From the NCBI GenBank assembly GCA_030867875.1, contig JAOWCC010000064.1, positions 34,990,802 to 35,054,801 on the forward strand: a stretch of DNA of 64,000 nucleotides, in the 5' to 3' direction. Numbering within the stretch: position 1 is the first letter of the stretch; every line of letters begins with the position of its first letter. The stretch is from Actinernus sp. WN-2022 (lineage: Eukaryota; Cnidaria; Anthozoa; Actiniaria; Actinernidae). Below are positions 53,130-63,446 of the stretch, one piece after another. The position numbers were made by a program, and so were the translations under genes. The notes beneath the pieces were generated by a model. The model saw only the letters and a list, made by a program, of their open reading frames with translations. It made no database searches and was not told the DNA's origin.

Positions 53130-54785
53130 TTATGTAGCTATATGTATACATGCGTGTTTTATATGGTTATGCCTTATGGCATTGTTCGAGAATTCGTAGC
53201 ACATTTTGCTGTGTGGTATACAGTGTAAAGCAATAATTGAATCAACCCTATAGCTACACACATTTACATGCATACATCAACTTTATTTGAGTGTCAATAG
53301 TATTTAGCTGTAAAGCTAATTGGGGACACTATATTACAGGATATATAAAGTAAGTATAAATAAATATTACAAGCAAGCTATATAGCTACGGCTATTCAGA
53401 TGTGTATAAACTGCATTCCAGTTCCTAGAACATAAACGATATATGCATGTGTATAAAGTACACTTCAGCTCATTCACAATATTTTCCCGGGGTATTTTTT
53501 ACTGAAGTGAGAACAAGGTTGGCTGCAGAATATTGAGCGCCATTGTTAGTTCCAGAATGTTGGTAGCCGGGTCCTGGCTTTGATCAGTTCGTTAGAAATT
53601 CAGTGCCTTGTAGATTAATTGATTAGGATTTAGGGAACACAGCAATGAACTCAGTACTTTAAATTTCCCTCACCTTGTACTGTCACAGGAAGCCCAATGC
53701 CGCGGGGGGTGGTAATTATTATCGGACTTTGTAACAGCGAACTGATTTTTATGCGTAAACTATCTCGAAAATGTTATATCTTTCTAAAATAATGTCTTAC
53801 TATTAAAGACATATACTTCACTGACCTTGTGTTGTTGTTTTTGACTCTGTTTGCGATGATTTGGGGCTGTTTTAAGTCTTTCAAAAACCGATTCCTCACC
53901 AAAGTTCACCATAGTACAGTAAAAATGACAAGGAGTGAAAGTCCCTCACTCGGCGACCTCAACCGGCCGTGGGTTTACCTAAAAAAATCACACTTCCCAG
54001 GCGTCTTTCATCTTTTAAACGCCATTTCCCTAGGGACACATTATCAGGCAACAAGTGAACTATAAATTTGGAGTACCACTCTAAATAAAACTACTCTTTC
54101 GGGGCGATTTAAAACGACATTTCGGGTTTCTGTTTGACGGCTGACACTACGGTGTGGCAGGTACACACGAAAATACAGCAAAAAGTCCTCCCGTCCCCTC
54201 CACAGAAAAATCCGAATTACAACCGGAAGCAAGAGTTAACCAATCATATTTACAGTTAAAGCGATGTCAGGACAAATTAATATCGAGCGAGGGGAGAGTA
54301 AGTGGACTTTTTGCTGTAGAAAGAGTAGTTTTATTTAGAGTGGTACTCCAAATTTATAGTTCACTTGTTGCCTGATAATGTGTCCCTAGGGAAATGGCAT
54401 TTAAAAGATGAAAGACGCCTGGGAAGTGTGATTTTTTTAGGTAAACCCACGGCCGGTTGAGGTCGCCGAGTGAGGGACTTTCACTCCTTGTCATTTTTAC
54501 TGTACTATGGTGAACTTTGGTGAGGAATCGGTTTTTGAAAGACTTAAAACAGCCCCAAATCATCGCAAACAGAGTCAAAAACCACAACACAAGGTCAGTG
54601 AAGTATATATATTTAATAGTAAGACATTCTTTCAGAAAGATATGACATTTTCGAGATAGTTTACGCATAAAAATCAGTTCGCTGTTACAAAGTCCGATAA
54701 TAATTACCACTCCCGCGGCATTGGGCTTCCTGTGGTACTGTGTTGATATTCCAGTTCCTGCATATCAAAGTGTCGTTATAGTCGC
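53130..54785 (+). repeat. Dispersed repeat R, copy B, split by a foldback element
   Basis: 53130-53683 and 54742-54785 together match copy A at 44326-44822. The gap is exactly the insertion 53684-54734. Copy B also has about 110 extra bases near 53270-53380 compared with A. Confidence 0.85.
53684..54734. mobile_element. Long-armed foldback element with 7-bp target duplication
   Basis: A 1051 bp element. The left arm 53684-54105 and right arm 54320-54734 are nearly perfect reverse complements, starting CACAGGAAGCCCAATGCCGC. The 210 bp centre is unique. GTACTGT stands at 53677-53683 and 54735-54741. The identical-looking frames in both arms (at 53829-54065 and 54354-54710) follow from the symmetry and show no known domain. 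No transposase. Confidence 0.92.
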
Positions 54786-55164
54786 CGAGAAATGTGCGAG
54801 GCAAAAATGACAATTGTACACTTATCGTGGCTCTTTGGAACCCTGAAGCACCGCTGGAGAATTATAACCTCGCTGTTTGTTTTTAAATAGGATTCCACAG
54901 ATAAAACACTCCGAGAACGTCCATCTTTGACCACTCTGATCTTTCTCCAAGTGAACTGCATTGGCATTCGCGCTAAAACACAGGTTTGTTTTCCCGCGCG
55001 CGCCTCTGCAAACATGCACCAATCAGAGTACGTATTTAGTCAGTTTGACAGCTGAGAAGGGCATCCGCTGACCACGAAACGCATCTCAAATCAATATGGC
55101 GGCAGTGTATAAAGGTGTTGTAAACGTATGAAGCCGAAGGACTACAGTTCGTTTTAGCTGGAAG

Positions 55165-55345
55165 ATCTATATACGAAAATCTCTTCAATGTTTTTGTTGG
55201 TGCCACTCGAAGAAAGCATTTTTATTGGGCACCTAAATGCTTGTCAAGAAAAACGCCGTGGGTGGTGATATAGCCTTGACTCTTTGAGGGTAAGTACTTC
55301 CTATGTATCTTTGATGGTATTTTTTGGAATAAAGTATTATTATTA
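55165..55345 (+). repeat. Inverted counterpart of 48720-48860, ending in (TTA)n
   Basis: Carries ATTGGGCACCTAAATGCTTG and AAGAAAAACGCC as in the other copy. It continues to GGAATAAAGTATTATTATTA at about 55327-55349, which resembles a retroelement tail. Confidence 0.65.
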
Positions 55346-55372
55346 TTATCTCACTAATAGAGTTTGTATGTG

Positions 55373-56753
55373 CACAGGCAGCCCAAGCTCACGATTTCTG
55401 GCTCTTACAAAGATTACGTGATCGATTGCGTGATAGCGCGTGCTAGAGTCACCGTTTTCTCCACAAATTTTTCTTGTCATCTCACTAATAGAGTTTGTAT
55501 GTGTTGATTTCTTATCGTGGTAAAAATAAAGGTAATGAAATAACATTTTGCAATAAATGTACCCGAGTGTCCTTTTCTTATGTCCTTGGGTATTCTCTGC
55601 TATTTTGGGCTAGTTTGGATCGGTTTTAGAGAGTTTTTGATTTTTGATATCTCTCTATAATGAAATGACAAGGCTGCACACAGGCAGCCCAAGCTCTAAA
55701 TATCTAGTTAATACTTACAGCGTTTGTATGGGAATTTTAACGAGCTAGAAAGGTAAATTTCATTACCTTTATTTTTACCAATAGAGTTTGTATGTGTTGA
55801 TTTCTCAGTTATACTGCCTTCGGTGAACTATGGCATGGTGTTGTGGGGGAGTTGTTATAATTCGGATAATATTACATCACTTGAGAAGCTTCATAGTAGA
55901 GCCGCAAAAATTATATACAATCTCCCCAGAGACACATCTTCCGCAGATGCTCTTCAGCTTGCCAGTTGGTATTCACTCAGTATTTATCATAAGCTCGTAT
56001 TGTTTAAGACAATGCACAAGGCATTCCACGCTAGGTTACCAGATTTTTTATGCGATCAAATAGTAGTTAAGAGGACTAGCCGTTATAATCTAAGAGTAGC
56101 GGATTCCCTTGAAATACCGCGTTTTAATACTAACTTCCTTCAACATTCAGTTCAGTATAGTGGATCAGTTTTATGGAATAGTGTTATTTCTAGTGATCAG
56201 TCAATAGTATATGCAGGACATAAGGATCTAGAGTGTCGTTTAAATAAATTAGCGGTGTTTGACCAGTTCAAGTTTAACACAACATCTGCCTCTTCTACTA
56301 GATTTAAGAGTGATAACTTCATTTACTTGTGAGTCCACTCATTAACTGAGGCCTAGTATGAAAGTATTGTACTTTAGAAAAACATTTTAGCAGCTCCGTA
56401 CTACTCTTAGCATCATTATTTATTAGTAAGTTCAATTTAGTAATTTGAAGTTTATTTACTTATTACAGTTATTACATTTGTAAGTATTCTTAGTATTTTT
56501 TAGTATTGTAAATAGATGTACAGTTATATTATTCTTAGTAGTAGACACACGACCCCATAAGCCTAATGTGCTTTAATCATAATCGTGTTTAAATAAAGGC
56601 AATCTATCTATCTATCGTATTGAGATGAGAAGGAAAATTTGTGGAGAAAACGGCGACTCTAGCGCGCTATCACGCAATCGATCTTTCGCGAGCAATCACG
56701 TAATCTACGTAGGATTTGTAAGAGCCACAAATCGTGAGCTTGGGCTGCCTGTG
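55373..56753. mobile_element. Inverted-repeat composite split by a LINE
   Basis: The left arm 55373-55484 (CACAGGCAGCCCAAGCTCAC onward) is inverted at 56631-56753. Between the arms are another partial left end (CAGGCAGCCCAAGCTC near 55681), repeated ATAGAGTTTGTATGTG phrases (about 55356, 55487 and 55781) and a LINE tail. It looks like a MITE that was partly duplicated and then invaded. Confidence 0.7.
55805..56616 (+). pseudogene. 5'-truncated LINE: end of reverse transcriptase protein and 3' tail
   Basis: The frame from about 55805 to 56332 (about 175 codons) reads SVILPSVNYGMVLWGSC, LEKLHSRAAKIIYNLP, FKTMHKAFHARLPDFL and NSVISSDQS. This is the region after the catalytic domain in CR1/Rex1-type LINEs, where VNYG and the RAAKII block are typical. 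No catalytic residues remain. The 3' region ends AATAAAGGCAATCTATCTAT, a short-repeat tail unlike the (TTA)n tails of the other two fragments, so it is a different family. Confidence 0.85.
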
Positions 56754-56935
56754 GGTTGACTGATACATAAAACACTGTTCCAGACCAGTGGGCCACAAAT
56801 AGTACGACAAAACAACTTCAAGTAAGCCTTCTTCCTTTATTTTCCTTGTATTGCAGATCTGTAACTAAATTTAGGTTATTATTCCGAGTTAGTGGAAGAA
56901 CTCCCCTACAAACCTTGTAAATACTGTCAGAACCC

Positions 56936-56978
56936 CCCCCCCCCCCCCTTGTAAATACTGTCAGAACCCCCCCCCCCC
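56936..56978. repeat. Two poly-C runs
   Basis: Runs of about 17 and 14 C are separated by TTGTAAATACTGTCAGAA, which also precedes the first run. It is a small tandem duplication with unstable homopolymers. Confidence 0.8.
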
Positions 56979-58025
56979 AACAAAAATGTTGTTCAAATTC
57001 TCCACCCCATCGTCGTATTAGGCGATCAAATGCCCCTACCCCCGGGACATAGCGGTTTACACCGCATTTTTTTTTCAAATAGACAGTTGTAGCACAGCCT
57101 TTATTTTGCGATGCGACTTGTTCCTTGTTGAAACAAAGTTCTAAAAAGGATAGAGACAAACTGCTGTTCAATATAGGTTTTATTTTACTTACATGAAACC
57201 TAGCCGACCAATACGTACTCAACAAACGTTTGATTACAAAACCTTTTTGTTAAATAGCAACAACATAGCAATCATATCCCCGGCCAAAAAACACTAGGTT
57301 CCTGTTAATAAAACATTAAAATTGCATACCGTTATCAATGAATGTCTGAGAAATGTTTTGAGCAGTTCGCAATCCATACAGGGATAAGTTGATCGCTACG
57401 ATCACTGGAGAGTGGTTTACATTTAAATGCATGATCGCTACATTCGCCGAGATATACCTATATACTAATTCAGAGCTCTGAAAATGTAAAACTCCACGAG
57501 TAGTATAGCCGGAGACAAAATGATACCACCTACCCAGGGAACCCGCCGGCGCGCCATACGACCTCCCCAGGCCTTCCGCCGGCGCCCCTCCCCAAGGAAA
57601 TCCGTCGGCGCGCCGACTTCTCGTATACGAGCACACGAGGCTCCACGTACATACAGAATTGGGGCAATTCTGTATGTAAGCAAACGAGAGTTCGTCTACA
57701 CAAAGAATTGGGGCAATTCTGTATGTAAGCAAACGGGCGTTCGTCTACACAACCTTTTGGGGCAAAAAGCTATCTACGTCACGGGGCGTTTGGGTAGAAG
57801 GCGTACGTGCAAATAATCGTTGTGCGTACATAAAAAATAAAGGAAGCAAAACTGGTGCGCCACCAGAACACCTCTTGGAGACCACTTTTACTATAGCGCA
57901 TTTTTTGGGCAGGGCTACAGCAGTTTCGGCTACCATTTTTGGGATGCCTTTGGAGGACGGCCCGCACTAGCACGAGATAGGAACGGGGTAGGGCACACAC
58001 CAGCATGCAGATGGGGACAGGTGGG

Positions 58026-58172
58026 GAGTATAGAGAATTGGGACCCATGGATATCGAGACCACACCACTAGGGTGGTAGAGAATTGGGACCACATATGGA
58101 GAATGGGGCTATATAGAGAATCGGGACCACATATAGAGAATTGGGACCCACATATAGAGAATTGGGACCACG
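58026..58172. repeat. Minisatellite, 21-22 bp unit
   Basis: Six or so imperfect copies of TATAGAGAATTGGGACCACA inside the GC-rich element. The same GAATTGGG phrase occurs in the TIR arms (near 57655 and 59140), hinting that the array grew from arm sequence. Confidence 0.8.
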
Positions 58173-58189
58173 CACGAAAACGAAAAGCT

Positions 58190-58400
58190 GCGGGCAGGCT
58201 TGGTTGCGGCGCTTCTCGGCCACGTTGAGCTGTTGCCTCGCCTCTTGGAGGGCGGCTGCGGTCTCTCTGTCCACGTTGTTCGCCTCTGTCTTCCGCTTCG
58301 AAAGTTCAGTGCCACCGGACCTCGTGCAGCTCTCCTACAAGATCGTCGTTTTGGGCCTCTAGCTCGGCTAGGGTCGCCCGCAGCTTGTCGACATGTTGTC
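58190..58400 (-). pseudogene. Coiled-coil coding remnant
   Basis: On the minus strand, 58390-58320 encodes HVDKLRATLAELEAQNDDLV, a leucine-heptad coiled coil. In another frame, 58310-58200 encodes ELSKRKTEANNVDRETAAAL then QEARQQLNVAEKRRN, also helical and charged. The frame change between them and the lack of a start suggest a decayed captured sequence. It reads into the minisatellite at the end. Confidence 0.45.
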
Positions 58401-58739
58401 GTGGGGCTGGGGTGGGCCTTTTGCGCGGGGCTGGGGTGGGCCGCGGAGTGGCGTTGCTTGGCTGAGCGGCTTCGGCTCGGGCTTTGCGCAGCTCTTCCGC
58501 TATATTGTCGCTTTCGTTGTTGCGGTCGGTTGTGTGGGTGTCGGTTTCGGCGCGGGCCTCAGTTGGTGGGTCGCCACATTTTTTTTACCTCCTCTCGGGC
58601 TTCTTCGTTGGGCAGAGTGGCGCCACATACACACACCAATAGGCACATGCACGCGTTGGCGCTTTCGGTTGCGCTTGGGTGGGAGGGAGCGTCGCCGCTT
58701 GGTTGGCCGTCTTCGGCGGCCGTGTTGGCGCTAGAAGGC

Positions 58740-58917
58740 TGGCCGGTTGCCGCTTGTCCGCATCTTTTGGTTTTGTGCTGCCAAAGGCTTTGGTAGCTTG
58801 CGTAGTTTTTCCCACATCCCTCGCAGGTGTATCCCGGCGGGAGACGGTTTTTTTTCTATCGACGTGCCGTCGTAGGTTGGTCGGTTTGTCGAATGCCGTC
58901 ATCCAAAGGTATCCCAA
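58740..58917 (-). pseudogene. Zinc-finger coding remnant
   Basis: Frame 58917-58585 starts MGYLWMTAFDKPTNLRRHV, the second half of a C2H2 finger (F...L..H) whose first cysteine position is tryptophan. After a run of eight A the match continues in another frame with GYTCEGCGKNYASYQSLWQH then KTKRC, a clear C2HC-type finger (C-x2-C-x12-H-x4-C). A one-base slip in the A run explains the switch. Such proteins usually bind nucleic acid. The finger begins almost exactly where the right TIR arm ends, so the coding segment appears cut by the element's structure. Confidence 0.5.
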
Positions 58918-59312
58918 AAATGGTAGCCGAAACTGCTGTAGCCCTGCCCCAAAAATGTGCTATAGTAAAAGTGGTCTCTAGAGGGGTTCTGGTGGCGCAC
59001 CAGTTTTGCTTCCTTTATTTTTTTATGTACGATTATTTGCACGTACGCCTTCTACCCAAACGCCTCGCGACGTAGATAGCTTTTTGCCCCAAAATGTTGT
59101 GTAGACGAACGCCCGTTTGCCCTGTCCGTACGAGATACAGAATTGGGGCAATTCTTCGTCGAGCCTCGTGTGATCGTATGCGAGGCGGCGCGGCGGCGCG
59201 CCGACGGATTTCCTTGGAGGGGCGCCGGCGGGGGCCTGGAGAAGTCGTATGGCGCGCCGGTGGGGTCCCTGGGTAGGTGGTATCATTTTGTCTCCGGCTG
59301 TACTACTCCACG

Positions 59313-61394
59313 CTATTTAAACGAATCAGTTCTATACACCTTATTCCAATATGGCTGCTCTATTTGCATAATGCCAAAAAACTTAGGATATTAGGCGAAG
59401 TGAATGGCGTCTTTATTAAAGCATGCAAAAGTAAGTAATACTGAGCAGTTTGGTCTTTCATTGTTGCAAAGTTATTGACATTTAAAAACAGTGTAAATCA
59501 CGAAAACGAGGCTAGTAGGTATAACTGGCTTAAACCCATACAAAACTCTCTATATTGAAATCTCGATAACTTAGTACCATTTTATGCTATCACACCTAAC
59601 ATTCAGAGTATTGCTAATCTTGGCATACTTTAACGTGGTAGCATTCAACTGTTATTTACTGCTCTCAAACTAGTCTTGCCATTTTGGAATAAGGTGTATG
59701 CTCAAAACTGTGCCCTGTTAGAGCACGTACATTTACTTCTCCCTCTGTAGCTATACAATGTTAAATCAGCGGCAGTCCAAAGAAAGAGGTGCTAAAGAGG
59801 TTTGCCACGGCCTTACGCCCGGTTAACCCACTACTGAAGTCGCGGGGTTCGGTGGTTGGGGTTCGATTGACTGATGCGTAAATCGAACGTTGCAGAACTT
59901 TATACAATTTGTACTTTAGTAGTATCTCAAAATCTTTTTCAAAGTGCTTTGGGCGTTAGTTTATAAGTACGGTACAACCAGTTTCCTAGCATGGCTTGCC
60001 CACTTGCGGTACACGCATGTACGAACAGCTATACTGCAGTAGAATCTGGGGGAGTTCGCGCTAAGTTCTCCGCGGACTAACGAATAAAGGAGGTAAGAGA
60101 ACGAATCCTCATGTCCCATGATAATTATTTAAAATCTATTTTTAGTTTCACAAGTGATGTAAGTTTTTCTCTCGTTCTGGGTTGGTTCACCTCGTTAGTT
60201 ACCCATAGTTTGTATCCCTCGGGTCCTCATAGCCAGCATCGTTAAAAAACACTCAATCAGGCACAACAGCGCTACTTGAGGACAACCAGGTATCTTACTA
60301 AAATAACCAGGCTGTTCCCTGTTAATCTAAAATATAAAAACACGTTCCTGGAGCAAACCGCTCTTCAATATTGAGTTTAATAAACTTAATGTACCTTGTA
60401 TCCCAGGTTATTTGTTTAACATGTCGAGCCTTTTATAAAAATTCAAAAGCAATTTACATTTTAATACCTTCAAACACAGCACACAGCTTTTGGAGTCCAT
60501 TCTTCTTAAGCCACTCACTCACAAAAGCAGAGTTTTGTCCTTTAAATGTATCTAATATAAGTGTCCTCCATGATTCGATTGACGACGAGAACGGAACATG
60601 AATTCGAAATAGAGACAACTTGTTCAAATCCGCCCCTTCGGTCCTTAATAAATAGAAAGGACCAACAGTTAAATGGAACAGTGGGTCCCAAGGACTAGTG
60701 GGGAACTCTAGATCCGATGTCTAAAGTAGTGATTTTACATAGCCTGTAGTTACTACCAAATAAAAGTGTTTGTTTAATAGTTATGGCAATGATAAACAAT
60801 ACATTTTATTTATAGCAAGGGTTCTCCAGTTTACAGTTTTCAAACAACAACTGTCTGAGTAAGCCATTAATGTTCACTTCTCATACCAATTCTTGGATCA
60901 CGTCATTCAGTGTCTAATACATCCTATAAAGCGGTTTCTTTAACATTTTGCAGATGTTTATGGTTTAAGTCCTTACACGAAATTTCAGGTCTGTACGAAT
61001 TTTTGCTTCGGTCTGTTCAGTTTTATAATAATAGGTTTGAGTGTATCCAACCTTTAGTTTGATGAATCATGAAAATCAACAAATGTGCCAAATTGAAGAT
61101 TGTTGGCTTTATAAATGTTCAGATGGGTCTCGTAATGAAACCGAATGTATAATGTTCGATTTATTATTATTGCTGCAAAGTTTTGGCAGCTATCTTGGTG
61201 GTTCACCACTATCTACCAAGATGGTTGCCCCATACATTTTACAGTATTCTTATATTGGAATGCCCATAACTCTGAAATGAAATGCTCTTCTACTTAAAAA
61301 ATCGTACCAGAGACTAAGTTGATCTTTTTTTCCAGCTCAAAAACATTTTATTTCATTTAGTAGAAATATTTTTTTGTGTGTGACGTTAATGCAC
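59313..61394. other. Intergenic, no gene recognised
   Basis: Short frames (for example 60371-60601 and 61041-61280) carry no known domain. A small inverted pair, CTATCTTGGTGG...CCACTATCTACCAAGATGG, lies near 61190-61225. Confidence 0.4.
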
Positions 61395-61634
61395 AGCTCG
61401 ATATGTGCATGCAGATTTTTATGCAGAATGTATTGTTGATAGTGTAATTAATTATAACAGAATCTTGGAAAAAAGGTCTAAGTTTACTATTGTTTATTGG
61501 TGCCATTTCTAATCCACTACCAATGACATAAAACAATCAACAAAATCTGTAAGAAATTTAGACTATTTGCAAGATTATGATTAATTACACTACCAACAAA
61601 CATTCTGCCAAAAAACATGCACAAATATCGAGCT
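61395..61634. mobile_element. MITE-like inverted repeat
   Basis: AGCTCGATATGTGCATG at the left is inverted at the right as CATGCACAAATATCGAGCT. The arms continue with GTGTAATTAAT/ATTAATTACAC. 240 bp, non-coding. Confidence 0.75.
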
Positions 61635-61674
61635 TGGGATCCCTGTGGTTATTGCAACCCAAGAATTATGTTTA

Positions 61675-61858
61675 AAGGTGATGTTACACGAGACTACTTT
61701 TAACAACGATTTTTCGCGACCATTTTTCATGCATGTCACACGAGACAACCTTTAGCACAACATTGATATGGCAACGGGTTTGTTACACGGAACGATTCTT
61801 AGCGCAACATCTAGCTAGCACCTAGGCAATTAAAAGTAGTCTCGTGTAACACCTCCTT
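61675..61858. mobile_element. MITE with GTTACACGAGAC ends
   Basis: The ends AAGGTGATGTTACACGAGAC and GTCTCGTGTAACACCTCCTT are inverted, with ACTTTTAA/TTAAAAGT beyond. ACACGAGAC and GTTACACGG boxes recur inside. 184 bp, non-coding. Confidence 0.8.
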
Positions 61859-62159
61859 AACAGGGATGACAAATTTCTCATTCCACCTATCAGAATCTTT
61901 GGAGAGAGATTACAATTTTGAAAACTAATAGAAATAAAATATTGATTGAGTCATACATTGTTATACTACCATTGGATCATTCACCCATGATAAATTTCAA
62001 TTAAACCTTCTAATTTAGCACGTCACTTTGCAAGGCCTTGCTTATCATACCAACTCAACACAAAACATTGCAGCGTGAGTTTTCCTTCGAGTAGACAGCC
62101 AGAACAAGGTTTCGTGGTGAGTAAATTCCTTCTCTTATTTTTCAGAGTTAGACAATTAA

Positions 62160-62658
62160 AGTGCTACTGCAATCAAATTTTTCAGTTTTCTTCAGTTTCT
62201 GAAAGTAACTACTAAATACTTCATTTCAAATCTCAACTAAAAATTCCTACGGGAAATCTGATCATTATATACATTAATTTGAACTCAGACTGGGTGCTAT
62301 ATTTACTCGGACTAGAAATGAGCAATCCTTTGTTTAGCAGTCTTTTCATGAACAGCTATGTGACACAGCAACTAGAATGCATTTTATAATATTCAGACTT
62401 TGTGTACAAACTCTCTAGACGTTTCTATATAACAATTACACTTACCCTCTGCATACTAGACTAAAGTAGCGATGTTTTGCTACTATGACGTCATAGTATC
62501 TAATTCTAGTCCGGGTAATGGCAGACATAATTCATGACTAAAACAATCAGATTTCCCATAGGAATTTTGACTTAATATTTGAAATGGCAAGTATTTAGTA
62601 TTGTTACTTTCCGAAACTGAAGAAACCTGGAGAAGTGTAATTTGATCACAGCAGTACT
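62160..62658. mobile_element. MITE flanked by TTAA
   Basis: Ends AGTGCTACTGCAATCAAATT and AATTTGATCACAGCAGTACT are inverted, and the arms pair inward (TTTCTGAAAGTAAC / GTTACTTTCCGAAA). TTAA occurs at 62156-62159 and 62659-62662. 499 bp. Same flank and AGTGC-type start as the palindromic family at 7742 and 50812, but the body differs. Confidence 0.8.
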
Positions 62659-63099
62659 TTAAGCATTCTTGAATTACCTCCCTACCGTGTTCTTGGAGTG
62701 AAACTTCATTTTACTGTTATATACCCAAAGACTGCCATTGCTGGGCAATATACTAAACTAAAATGTTGTCACAACTATTTTTGTAAACTAGGACATTAAA
62801 ACAGACACAAACAACACACCAAATTATCAGTAAATGAGTTACAGCAAACAAACAAACACAGCCAAAAAGTAACCACCCAAAATGAAATATGCTGGTGCAA
62901 TTTTGGGGCTATAATTATTTCAATAGCTATTAATTTCAGTCTTTAAAATGCTTCCATTCTTTTAAACCTTTGACTGGTAAATCTTTTGACACTTATCCTG
63001 TATCTCTAGGAAAGCTATTTCCAAAACTCAGAGAAAAATAGTTATGACCTTGATTCTACAACAACAATTTCAGTTCTAGTTTTTCTTGGAAACAAAACA

Positions 63100-63105
63100 T
63101 TTATT
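63100..63105 (-). terminator. Candidate polyadenylation signal of the profilin gene
   Basis: AATAAA on the minus strand about 57 bases after the stop codon. The distance is short but acceptable. Other signals further down may also be used. Confidence 0.5.
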
Positions 63106-63161
63106 TGCTTTTCCTCATTTTAAGTGTTTCCCAAAAATGCACCATATTACATTGTTGAACA

Positions 63162-63443
63162 TTACATGTTCATGCTTTCTAGGTATTCTGCTATAACTCC
63201 AACAGCTTTGTTAGTATTTCCATGTTGACAACCCTCTGGGCAGTGTGCAATGACCACAGCAGTTTTGCTGGATTGTAGTGTTATCGAACCCATGCCTTTC
63301 TTCTTTCCTAACACAAGCTTTTTATCTTCTTCCCGAAGAAATTGGTATTTTTCATCTTCTGCCATGATACCAGTAGCCATGAAGGCGGTGAAGTCTTTGC
63401 TTTTAAAACATTTAGCAATGTTAGCTGTCTCACTGGGAGTTAA
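63162..63443 (-). CDS. Profilin, last coding exon (partial gene)
   Basis: The exon is 282 bases. It opens after a good acceptor (TTTTACTTTCAG) and encodes 93 residues ending in TAA. LTPSETANIAKCFKS, GIMAEDEKYQFLREEDKKLV, LGKKKGMGSITLQSSKTAVV and AVGVIAEYLESMNM correspond in order to the C-terminal two thirds of profilin (the xGxxxxGxKYxxLRxDD, YGKKGxGGI and ADYLxxxGY-type blocks). Profilin binds actin monomers and proline-rich ligands in the cytoplasm and controls filament growth. The N-terminal exon or exons (with the conserved tryptophan) lie beyond the right edge. The acceptor falls between codons, so the intron is phase 0. Intact as far as visible. Confidence 0.9.
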   Translation of the reverse strand, partial: LTPSETANIAKCFKSKDFTAFMATGIMAEDEKYQFLREEDKKLVLGKKKGMGSITLQSSKTAVVIAHCPEGCQHGNTNKAVGVIAEYLESMNM

Positions 63444-63446
63444 CTG

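Larger units (their letters stand above)
57499..59307. mobile_element. GC-rich TIR element with 0.4 kb ends and gene-like interior
   Basis: A 1809 bp element. The left arm (57499 to about 57951) and right arm (about 58904-59307) are inverted copies beginning AGTAGTATAGCCGGAGACAA. They share GCGCGCC-rich blocks, CAATTCTGTATGT-like segments and CGTTTGGGTAGAAGGCGTAC. CCACG lies directly outside both ends (57494-57498 and 59308-59312), a probable 5-bp target duplication. The interior is far richer in G and C than its surroundings and holds a zinc-finger remnant, coiled-coil remnants and a minisatellite. No transposase recognised. Confidence 0.85.

Noticed and set aside
53829..54710. Two identical 78-residue frames in opposite orientation as duplicated genes
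   Set aside because: They are the two arms of one foldback element, so identity follows from symmetry.
57316..57732. A 138-codon minus-strand frame at the left TIR of the GC-rich element
   Set aside because: It runs from AT-rich flank into the TIR and its mirrored arm gives a different frame. No domain seen.
61041..61280. A 79-codon frame with several cysteines as a small gene
   Set aside because: It contains a local inverted repeat, has no signal peptide or known motif and no splice support.
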